Below are positions 1 to 5,076 of a stretch of 5,076 bases of DNA, one piece after another. The translations under genes and the position numbers were made by a program. Positions within the stretch are counted from its first letter, which is position 1. Every line of letters starts with the position of its first letter. The notes below the pieces were generated by a model that was not told where the DNA came from, ran no database searches, and worked only from the letters and a program-made list of their open reading frames with translations. The DNA is from Clostridiales bacterium (GTDB lineage Bacteria > Bacillota > Clostridia > Lachnospirales > Lachnospiraceae), in NCBI GenBank assembly GCA_019420405.1, contig JAHZHF010000224.1, forward strand, positions 1-5,076. The letters run 5' to 3'.

Positions 1-151
1 TTCTTTAGTTTCTCTATTTCCTGGAGCGGAACCTGGAAATATCCTCCACTCCCGCGGAATACGTCTTGGAAAGTACTTTCTGATTTTGTGCGTTTAACAA
101 TGGCAGTTAGTGAACTTTATATCTGACCAGATTTAGAATATTAAAAAACAG
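1..151. other. Left-edge region without a supported gene
   Basis: I can assign no gene here. The + strand is open in one frame from base 1 to a TGA at 124-126, giving a tryptophan- and serine-rich peptide that does not look like a natural protein. The - strand is open from base 116 down to base 1 (38 codons). Its translation looks more protein-like, ending in GSGGYFQVPLQEIEKLK, but a TAA at 119-117 precedes it and there is no ATG, GTG or TTG within it. It could be a gene remnant or chance. From about 127 the sequence becomes AT-rich, which fits an upstream promoter region for zapA. The 3' end of any upstream + strand gene must lie left of the window or be one of these short open frames. Confidence 0.4.
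15..41. repeat. Imperfect inverted repeat (hairpin)
   Basis: TATTTCCTGG (15-24) pairs with CCTGGAAATA (32-41) around a 7-base loop, giving 10 stem positions with one T-T mismatch. No T-run follows on either strand, so it does not look like an intrinsic terminator. It could be an operator-like dyad, the end of an old element, or chance. Confidence 0.4.
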
Positions 152-180
152 TTGGTTTTTACAATGAAATCGTTTATAAT
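152..180 (+). promoter_or_regulatory. Sigma-A-type promoter of zapA
   Basis: The -10 box is a perfect TATAAT at 175-180. Seventeen bases upstream is TTGGTT (152-157), which keeps the TTG of the consensus -35 TTGACA. The stretch before it (about 130-149) is A/T-rich with an A-run and could act as an UP element. Transcription would begin near 187, leaving a leader of about 20 bases that contains only the ribosome binding site. A small A/T dyad (AAAAAC 144-149 with GTTTTT 155-160) overlaps the -35 box; whether it matters is unknown. Confidence 0.8.
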
Positions 181-196
181 AGCAGTTAAGAAACGC

Positions 197-203
197 GAGG
201 AGG
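197..203 (+). promoter_or_regulatory. Ribosome binding site that fixes the zapA start
   Basis: GAGGAGG ends five bases before the ATG at 209. The in-frame TTG at 152 has no such site and falls inside the -35 box of the promoter, so the ATG at 209 is the supported start. Confidence 0.85.
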
Positions 204-208
204 AAGCT

Positions 209-619
209 ATGAGTTCAGCAAAACATTTTACAGAAGTATTGATCGGGGGAAAGGTATATACTCTGAGTGGTTTTGAGGGAGAGGAATATCTCCAGAAAGT
301 CTCTTCCTATCTGAACCACAAGATTACAGAGTGTGCGAACAGCGAAGGATACAGAAAGCAGAGCGCTGACACAAGAAATGTACTTCTCGCCCTGAATATT
401 GCAGATGATTATTTTAAAGCGAAAAAGCAGGGAGATTCCCTGGAAAACGATATCGAGCTGAAGGACAAGGAGATGTATGACTTAAAGCATGAACTGATCT
501 CAGCTCAGATCAAGCTGGAGAACGCGGAGAAGGAACTGGCGAAGATGAAGGAGGAGAACAACGACCTCCAGATGCAGATTGTAAAACTGGAAACAGAGAT
601 GAAGAACCGCAGGAGGTAA
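209..619 (+). CDS. zapA: Cell division protein ZapA
   Basis: ZapA is a cytoplasmic protein that bundles and cross-links FtsZ filaments and helps Z-ring assembly at midcell. The 136-residue product begins with the typical ZapA head (about residues 6-75): a strand-rich IGGKVYTLSG segment, a helix with EEYLQKVSSYLNHKI, then LLALNIADDYFKAK, which matches the conserved ALNIADEYFK-like motif of the family. Residues from about 76 to 133 form a long heptad-like coiled coil rich in E, K and L, and the protein ends in a basic NRRR. It is longer than B. subtilis ZapA (about 85 residues) because of this coiled-coil tail, a form I associate with Clostridia. The start at 209 is chosen from the AGGAGG five bases upstream; the reading frame is open further upstream but runs through the promoter. 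The next gene lies 167 bases downstream behind a hairpin, so zapA may be mainly monocistronic. Family assignment is firm; the functional statement is from known homologues. Confidence 0.92.
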   Translation: MSSAKHFTEVLIGGKVYTLSGFEGEEYLQKVSSYLNHKITECANSEGYRKQSADTRNVLLALNIADDYFKAKKQGDSLENDIELKDKEMYDLKHELISAQIKLENAEKELAKMKEENNDLQMQIVKLETEMKNRRR

Positions 620-716
620 GGCGCTGCTTGGGATCGCGCAGCTTTGAACAGATGGCGGACGATGCAGTCGATACCGCACAGTAAGCGGAATGAATTATAA
701 AATAACGGTAATACAT

Positions 717-742
717 ACGGGCTGTCAGATAAGACAGCCTGT
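717..742 (+). terminator. Probable intrinsic terminator or attenuator after zapA
   Basis: GGCTGTC (720-726) and GACAGCC (733-739) form a perfect 7-bp stem with a 6-base AGATAA loop. It extends outward by G-T, C-G and A-T pairs to 717/742. The following bases, TTTCATT (742-748), are only a partial T-tract, so termination may be incomplete. The hairpin stands 97 bases after the zapA stop and 44 bases before the next start codon. No convincing promoter lies between it and that gene, so it may be a leaky terminator that sets relative expression rather than a full stop. Confidence 0.6.
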
Positions 743-763
743 TTCATTAGTACTCATTTTATC

Positions 764-772
764 GGAGAAGGG
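764..772 (+). promoter_or_regulatory. Distant ribosome binding site of the U32 gene
   Basis: GGAGAAGGG is the only Shine-Dalgarno-like run before the ATG at 787, and it ends 14 bases from it, which is longer than usual. A TAG at 748-750 closes the frame upstream and no other start codon lies between, so the ATG at 787 is still the best start. Initiation may be relatively weak. Confidence 0.5.
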
Positions 773-786
773 ATTGTACAGAGAAT

Positions 787-3294
787 ATGACTCAGAGAAA
801 GATAGAGGTGCTTGCTCCCGCCGGGTCCTATGAGGCTTTCCTTGCGGCCCTCGCCGCAGGAGCGGACGCGGTATACGCGGGCGGACAGCGGTTCGGGGCG
901 CGGGCCTTTGCAGAAAATTTCACAGAGGAGGAGATGATCCGTGCCATCCGCAGGGCGCATCTTTTCGGACGCAGGTTCTATCTGACTGTGAATACACTTT
1001 TAAAAGACGGGGAGATAGAAGACCTGTATGAATATCTTGCCCCGCTTTATGAGAATGGACTGGACGCGGTGATCGTACAGGACGCGGGAGTGTTTGAATA
1101 TGTGAAGCGCCATTTCCCGGGGATGGATATCCACGCCAGCACTCAGATGACGGTGACCGGCGCTCTCGGATCAAAATTTCTTGAGAATATGGGAGCGTGC
1201 AGAGTCGTTCCGGCCCGGGAACTCTCCCTGGAAGAGATCCGCCGGATTCGGGAAGAGACTTCTCTTGAGATCGAGTGTTTCGTACACGGGGCTCTGTGCT
1301 ACTGTTATTCCGGGCAGTGTCTGCTGAGCAGCCTGATCGGAGGGCGGAGCGGAAACCGGGGGCAGTGTGCACAGCCGTGCAGACTGCTCTATGAGATGAA
1401 CGGTGAAAAGAAGTACTTCTTAAGTCCGAAAGACATCTGCACTCTGGATCTGATCCCGGAGATGGTGGAGGCGGGGATTGACTCCTTTAAGATCGAAGGC
1501 AGGATGAAAAAGCCGGAATATGTGGCGGGTGTTACTTCCATGTACCGGAAATACACGGATCTGTATCTGAAAAACGGGCGGGAGGGATATTCTGTGGACC
1601 CTGCCGACCGGGAAATGCTGATGGATCTGTATAACCGGGGCGGCTCTTCGGACGGGTACTTTAAACAGCATAACGGGCGGGAGATGATGTCTCTCTCCAG
1701 GCCCAACCATGCCGGAGTTCCGGCGGTGAAAGTGCGCGCCCAGAAGGGGCGGGAAGTATTTGCGGAAGCACTTACAGAGTTGCATCCCGGAGATGTGATC
1801 GAGGTTACCGGAGGGAAGAGCAACTATACGCTGGGCAAGCCTGTCGCAAAGGGCGAGAGCCTTTCCTTTCTGGTTCAGAAGCAGGTGCGTCTCAAAAAGG
1901 ACACTGTCTTAAACCGCACCCGGAATGAATCTCTGATCCGCACACTTCATGAAACGTATACGGAACAGCATATGCAGAAGGCGGCGGACGGCACGCTCAT
2001 TCTTTATGCGGACGGGCCGGGAGTTCTCACGGTGCGCTGTAATGGCCGGGGCGGGAAGGTGAAAGAATTTACCGCCGTCACTGAGCAGAGTGTCCAGCGG
2101 GCGCAGAACCGGCCGCTGGAGAAGGAACGGATCATCAGTCAGATCAACCGGACGGGAACTTCGGATTTCTTTTTCCAAAGTCTTGAGATTCAGATGGAAG
2201 AGGATATCTTCCTTCCCATGCAGCAGCTCAACAGTCTGAGAAGAGAAGCCATGGAAGGACTCCTCATGGAAGTGCTCTCGGACTATGAAAGGAAACGGCC
2301 GAAAGAAACAAGCGGGGAAGAAGAAAAAAGCAAAGAAGAAAACGGAAAAGAAGAAAGATACAAAGAAAAAAGCTGCAAAGAAAAAAGAACGGAGAAGGAA
2401 CAGGAGCAGCCTGAGTTTTCTGTTCTTGTGGAGACGGAGGAGCAGCTTGAAGCGGTTCTGACATTTATCGGAGAGGAAAACACGAATGTAAGCCGTCTGT
2501 ATCTGGAACGCGGGATTTTCTCTGACGGTACGGCGGACCGGATGCGTGAGAGACTGCTTTCTGCGGCGGAGAAGGGGATCGAACTCTTTGCCGCCATGCC
2601 GCGCATTTTCCGGGAAAACGGGAAACGCAGTGAAGCGGGACGTCAGGAGTATATGAAGCACATGAATCTGGCTGGGGATAGCTTCGGGCAGATCCCGGTC
2701 AGCGGAGTTTTGCTCCGGAATTATGAGGAATTCGAGCTGGCAAAAGAGTCCGGATTTGACAAAAAGATCATTCTGGACCATAATCTATATGTGTTTAATC
2801 AATATGGAAAAGAGTTCTGGAGGAAAAACGGCGCATCTGAGTTCACCGCTCCGTCAGAACTTAATGGGAGAGAGCTGGAAGAGCTGGGCTTGTCCGGGGC
2901 GGAACTGATTGTCTACGGACACCTTCCGGTCATGCTCTCCGCTCAGTGTGTACGTAAGACCTCCGGAAAATGCACGGGAAAATCAGGGTATGAGCTGCTG
3001 ACGGACCGGTATGGGAGCCAGTATCCGGTTCAGTGCGACTGTGTGAGCTGCGGGAATGTGATTTACAGCACGCTTCCCATTTGTCTGGCGGAAGAGACAG
3101 AGGCTGTGAGAACTCTCGCTCCCCGCAGAATGCGTATCCAGTTCAGCGTTGAGCCGGGCGGGAGAACCCGTGAGATTCTGCAGCGGGTTACCGGGGCATT
3201 CGCACAGGCGTATGATGCGGAATTTGAACCTTCGGCTCAGGATCATTTCCCGTTTCCATGCACTCTGGGGCATTTCCGGCGTGGAATAAGATAG
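787..3294 (+). CDS. U32 family peptidase-like protein, RlhA/TrhP type (probable RNA hydroxylation factor)
   Basis: The 835-residue product opens with the canonical U32 start, IEVLAPAGSYEAFLAALAAG followed by ADAVYAGG (residues 6-33), and contains an exact match to the U32 signature at residues 163-181: E163, F165, G168-A-L-C171, G176, C178, L180-S181. C194 and C198 follow in GQCAQPCR, then the conserved DSFKIEGRMK (232-241). This barrel covers about residues 1-320. Residues about 380-498 match the DUF3656-type domain, ending in LPMQQLNSLRREAMEGL. A K/E-rich repeat linker (501-540) leads to a C-terminal domain (541-835) with VYGHLPVMLSAQC (709-721), further cysteines at 729, 750, 752, 755 and 766, and APRRMRIQFSVE (778-789). 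Members of this family such as E. coli RlhA and TrhP are needed for 23S rRNA and tRNA hydroxylation with iron-sulfur and prephenate dependence; protease activity is poorly supported. Which RNA is the target here is unknown. It lies 15 bases before the SEDS gene and probably shares its transcript. Confidence 0.88.
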   Translation: MTQRKIEVLAPAGSYEAFLAALAAGADAVYAGGQRFGARAFAENFTEEEMIRAIRRAHLFGRRFYLTVNTLLKDGEIEDLYEYLAPLYENGLDAVIVQDAGVFEYVKRHFPGMDIHASTQMTVTGALGSKFLENMGACRVVPARELSLEEIRRIREETSLEIECFVHGALCYCYSGQCLLSSLIGGRSGNRGQCAQPCRLLYEMNGEKKYFLSPKDICTLDLIPEMVEAGIDSFKIEGRMKKPEYVAGVTSMYRKYTDLYLKNGREGYSVDPADREMLMDLYNRGGSSDGYFKQHNGREMMSLSRPNHAGVPAVKVRAQKGREVFAEALTELHPGDVIEVTGGKSNYTLGKPVAKGESLSFLVQKQVRLKKDTVLNRTRNESLIRTLHETYTEQHMQKAADGTLILYADGPGVLTVRCNGRGGKVKEFTAVTEQSVQRAQNRPLEKERIISQINRTGTSDFFFQSLEIQMEEDIFLPMQQLNSLRREAMEGLLMEVLSDYERKRPKETSGEEEKSKEENGKEERYKEKSCKEKRTEKEQEQPEFSVLVETEEQLEAVLTFIGEENTNVSRLYLERGIFSDGTADRMRERLLSAAEKGIELFAAMPRIFRENGKRSEAGRQEYMKHMNLAGDSFGQIPVSGVLLRNYEEFELAKESGFDKKIILDHNLYVFNQYGKEFWRKNGASEFTAPSELNGRELEELGLSGAELIVYGHLPVMLSAQCVRKTSGKCTGKSGYELLTDRYGSQYPVQCDCVSCGNVIYSTLPICLAEETEAVRTLAPRRMRIQFSVEPGGRTREILQRVTGAFAQAYDAEFEPSAQDHFPFPCTLGHFRRGIR
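2302..2391 (+). repeat. 15-bp tandem repeat array in the U32 interdomain linker
   Basis: Six in-frame 15-base units encode KETSG, EEEKS, KEENG, KEERY, KEKSC and KEKRT (residues 506-535). Five of the six units start with AAAGAA; the second starts with GAAGAA. The last two units share AAAGAAAAAAG exactly. Weaker copies may flank it (ERKRP at 2287-2301, EKEQE at 2392-2406). The strand is almost pure purine. The array joins the DUF3656-type domain to the C-terminal domain and would form a charged, flexible or helical spacer. Confidence 0.8.
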
Positions 3295-3296
3295 GC

Positions 3297-3301
3297 AGGA
3301 G
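3297..3301 (+). promoter_or_regulatory. Ribosome binding site deciding a GTG start
   Basis: AGGAG sits eight bases before the GTG at 3310 and begins two bases after the U32 stop codon (3292-3294). The close spacing suggests translational coupling between the two genes and supports the GTG as the real start. Confidence 0.8.
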
Positions 3302-3309
3302 ATAGAAAC

Positions 3310-4830
3310 GTGACAAATATCATTATCCAATTATCAAAATACATTATAATCGTCCTGATGGCAGTGTATACGTTTTCCTGTTTCTCTGTATTTACAAGAA
3401 ACTATGAAGATGAGGAAAAGCGGGTTTTGATCCGCCAGGATGTGATTCTCTTCCTGCTGCAGTTCGTGGCGTTTGGCGCCATGTATCTGGCGAAGGAGGA
3501 TATCCGCATTCTCTTTATTTATGGTGTGCTGGCCGTTGTTCTGCTGGCCGTGATCCTTCTGTATAATCTGATTTATCCGAATGTGTCGCGGCTTGTTGTC
3601 AATAATATGTGTATGCTGATCACAGCGGGTATGATTATGATTACACGGCTCTCCGCGGACAATGATTCTCCCTACGGGACGGCTGTCCGCCAGCTTGTGT
3701 TCGTAGTGGCGGGAATCGTTGTGGCGCGGATTGTTTCCGTGCTGATCCGTAAGCTTACCATTCTGGATCAGTGGACGTATATTTACGCCGGTGTGGGCGG
3801 GGCCGCTCTTCTGGCCGTGGCGCTGTTCGCTCAGGTATCAGGAGGCGCCAAGCTGGGATTTGAGATCTTCGGCATCAATATACAGCCCTCGGAGTTTGTG
3901 AAGATTCTGTTCGTCTTCTTTGTGGCGGCGAGTCTCAACGCTTCGACGGAGTTTAAAAATATTGTGGTGACGACGGCGATCGCCGCAGGCCATGTGCTGG
4001 TTCTGGTACTCTCGACGGACCTTGGAGCAGCACTGATCTTCTTCGTGGTCTATCTCGTCATGCTCTATGTGGCAACGAGACAGCCGCTCTACGCGCTGGC
4101 CGGACTTCTGGCAGGGGCCGGGGCAGCCGTGGTGGGATACCATCTGTTTGCTCACATCCAGGTCCGCGTGGAGGCCTGGCAGGACCCCATCGGGACATAC
4201 AGCGGGAGCGGCTACCAGGTGGCGCAGTCACTTTTTGCCATCGGCAGCGGAAGCTGGTTTGGGACAGGCCTGTTTCAGGGACAGCCGGATACGGTTCCGG
4301 TGGCAGAGACAGATTTTATCTTCTCTGCGATCACAGAGGAGATGGGCGTGATCTTCGGACTCTGCCTGATCCTTGTCTGTGTGAGCTGTTACGTCATGTT
4401 CCTGAATATCGCGATGGAACTGAGAAACCGTTTTTATAAATATGTCGCGCTGGGCCTGGGAACCTGTTATATTTTCCAGGTGTTTCTCCAGATCGGAGGC
4501 GTGACGAAATTCATTCCTTCGACCGGAATGACACTTCCGTTTGTCAGTTATGGGGGGAGTTCCATGCTGAGCACCATGATCATGTTCGGGATCATCCAGG
4601 GATTATACATCCTGAGAGAGGATGAAGAGGAAGAGCTGGAACAAAAGAAGCTGGAACAGAAGAAACTCAAACAGAACAGACTCAGAAAAGAAAGGAAGTC
4701 ACAAGATGGCCTGGGAAGAACAGCAGCCAGAAAGAAACCGCAGGGCGAACCGAGATTTGAAGAAGTCCCCAGACAGAGGACGCAGAACGCAAGGCGGCCG
4801 CGGCCGAAGCAAAAGCCGCGCTCAAAATAG
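3310..4830 (+). CDS. FtsW/RodA/SpoVE (SEDS) family peptidoglycan glycosyltransferase
   Basis: SEDS proteins polymerise lipid II into glycan strands at the membrane together with a class B PBP. All family landmarks are present: INIQPSEFVKILFVFF (190-205), STDLGAALIF (235-244), SGYQVAQSLFAIGSGS (300-315), TDFIFSAITEEMG (334-346) and TLPFVSYGGSSML (408-420). D335 aligns with the essential aspartate of E. coli FtsW D297. I count about 13 hydrophobic segments: three (about 5-25, 43-61, 66-88) precede the usual ten, making an N-terminal extension of about 95 residues. The cytoplasmic tail (436-506) is highly charged, with LEQKK repeats and then an Arg/Pro/Lys-rich end. Start is GTG at 3310. The last 125 bases overlap the PBP gene in another frame. 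The pairing with a PBP and the extra N-terminal segments recall RodA-PbpA pairs of actinobacteria; whether the role is elongation, division or sporulation cannot be decided from sequence alone, so no symbol is given. Confidence 0.93.
   Translation: MTNIIIQLSKYIIIVLMAVYTFSCFSVFTRNYEDEEKRVLIRQDVILFLLQFVAFGAMYLAKEDIRILFIYGVLAVVLLAVILLYNLIYPNVSRLVVNNMCMLITAGMIMITRLSADNDSPYGTAVRQLVFVVAGIVVARIVSVLIRKLTILDQWTYIYAGVGGAALLAVALFAQVSGGAKLGFEIFGINIQPSEFVKILFVFFVAASLNASTEFKNIVVTTAIAAGHVLVLVLSTDLGAALIFFVVYLVMLYVATRQPLYALAGLLAGAGAAVVGYHLFAHIQVRVEAWQDPIGTYSGSGYQVAQSLFAIGSGSWFGTGLFQGQPDTVPVAETDFIFSAITEEMGVIFGLCLILVCVSCYVMFLNIAMELRNRFYKYVALGLGTCYIFQVFLQIGGVTKFIPSTGMTLPFVSYGGSSMLSTMIMFGIIQGLYILREDEEEELEQKKLEQKKLKQNRLRKERKSQDGLGRTAARKKPQGEPRFEEVPRQRTQNARRPRPKQKPRSK
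4636..4680 (+). repeat. 15-bp tandem repeats in the SEDS cytoplasmic tail
   Basis: Three consecutive 15-base units encode LEQKK, LEQKK and LKQNR (residues 443-457). The first two differ at only two bases; the third is diverged. With leucine every five residues and charged residues between, this would extend the last membrane helix into a charged helix in the cytoplasm. Confidence 0.75.
4691..4697 (+). promoter_or_regulatory. Ribosome binding site of the PBP gene inside the SEDS gene
   Basis: AAAGGAA (4691-4697) lies eight bases before the ATG at 4706. It is a well-placed Shine-Dalgarno element embedded in the upstream coding sequence and is the main reason for choosing this early start. Confidence 0.75.
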
Positions 4831-5076
4831 AGAATTTGCATGGATCACGTATTTCTTTGTGATCCTGTTCATCGCGCTGATGGGATATCTGGTCTATTTC
4901 ACGATTGCCCGCGCGAATACTTTTGTAAACAGTCCGTACAATCAGCGGCAGGACGCGTTTGCCCAGCGGGTAGTGCGCGGTGATATCACAGACAGGAACG
5001 GCAATGTGCTTGCCACAACCAACGTAGCGGAGGACGGCACTGAGACGAGAAACTATCCTTACGGTTCTCTCTTCTC
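4706..5076 (+). CDS. Class B penicillin-binding protein (transpeptidase), N-terminal part
   Basis: The first 123 codons are present; the gene runs off the right edge. Residues 1-42 are a cytoplasmic tail with 14 Arg/Lys against 5 Asp/Glu. Residues about 44-67 (FAWITYFFVILFIALMGYLV and after) form a single membrane anchor. Outside it follow NSPYNQRQDAFAQRVVRGDI and TDRNGNVLATT, the RG-I-x-DRNG-x-xLA motif at the head of class B PBP N-terminal domains. The catalytic SxxK, SxN and KTG motifs would lie beyond the window and cannot be checked. The product would cross-link the glycan made by the adjacent SEDS protein; PbpA-like or PBP2-like is the closest description. Start: ATG at 4706 with AAAGGAA upstream. 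It lies 125 bases inside the SEDS gene, in a different frame. No in-frame ATG or GTG lies between it and the membrane segment; the only alternative, a TTG at 4757, lacks a good ribosome binding site. Confidence 0.88.
   Translation, partial: MAWEEQQPERNRRANRDLKKSPDRGRRTQGGRGRSKSRAQNREFAWITYFFVILFIALMGYLVYFTIARANTFVNSPYNQRQDAFAQRVVRGDITDRNGNVLATTNVAEDGTETRNYPYGSLF

Noticed and set aside
152..208. Extended zapA start at TTG 152 or ATG 164
   Set aside because: These codons fall on or between the -35 and -10 boxes of a good promoter and lack a ribosome binding site; the ATG at 209 has AGGAGG at the right distance and gives a normal ZapA N-terminus.
623..642. GCTGC/GCAGC stem just after zapA
   Set aside because: Only five base pairs with a ten-base loop and a three-T tail; the hairpin at 717-742 is far stronger.
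628..684. 18-codon open frame starting at TTG after the AGGAGG at 611-616
   Set aside because: The AGGAGG encodes the terminal Arg codons of zapA, the start is a weak TTG, and the peptide has no recognisable character.
920..1372. Antisense frame within the U32 gene
   Set aside because: It lies opposite the conserved U32 barrel including the signature motif, and has no family features of its own.
2302..2391. Tandem repeats as a CRISPR array
   Set aside because: Units are contiguous 15-mers in frame inside a gene, with no spacers.
1909..2781. Antisense frame of 290 codons within the U32 gene
   Set aside because: It is the mirror of a well-supported gene; its phenylalanine/serine-rich middle is simply the complement of the K/E repeat region.
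4067..4351. Alternative-frame + strand open frame inside the SEDS gene
   Set aside because: It overlaps the most conserved SEDS motifs, is rich in Trp, Arg and Ser as expected from a shifted frame, and has no ribosome binding site.
4795..4806. Perfect 12-base palindrome CGGCCGCGGCCG
   Set aside because: It lies in GC-rich Arg/Pro/Gly codons of the gene overlap and is most simply explained by composition; no regulatory context is visible.

Overview
The window looks like a core chromosomal segment of a low-to-mid GC Gram-positive anaerobe, most likely a member of the Clostridia (Lachnospiraceae-like). This rests on the gene set, on strong AGGAGG-type ribosome binding sites, on a canonical sigma-A promoter, and on the style of the proteins: a long-coiled-coil ZapA, a very long two-part U32 protein, and a SEDS protein paired with a class B PBP. 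The taxonomic call is an inference from these features, not a database match.

Layout, all on the + strand. Bases 1-151 hold no gene I can support; an imperfect inverted repeat lies at 15-41 and a start-less antisense open frame covers the left edge. A sigma-A promoter (152-180) drives zapA (209-619), a Z-ring-associated division protein. A 167-base gap follows, with a terminator-like hairpin (717-742). Next is a large U32-family protein (787-3294), resembling the RlhA/TrhP RNA-hydroxylation family rather than a proven protease. Fifteen bases later comes a FtsW/RodA/SpoVE (SEDS) glycosyltransferase (3310-4830). Its 3' end overlaps by 125 bases, in another frame, the start of a class B penicillin-binding protein (4706 to beyond the right edge).

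How the genes may work together: ZapA supports FtsZ assembly, and the SEDS protein and PBP would form a glycosyltransferase/transpeptidase pair for septal or side-wall peptidoglycan. The U32 protein probably modifies RNA and is tightly linked to the SEDS-PBP pair by position only. No promoter is evident between 787 and the right edge, so the U32, SEDS and PBP genes are probably co-transcribed.

No mobile element, CRISPR array, defence system or RNA gene is visible. The unusual features lie inside ordinary genes: 15-bp tandem repeats encoding charged pentapeptides in both the U32 and SEDS genes, an N-terminal membrane extension on the SEDS protein, a second cysteine cluster in the U32 protein, and the long gene overlap encoding two basic cytoplasmic tails.
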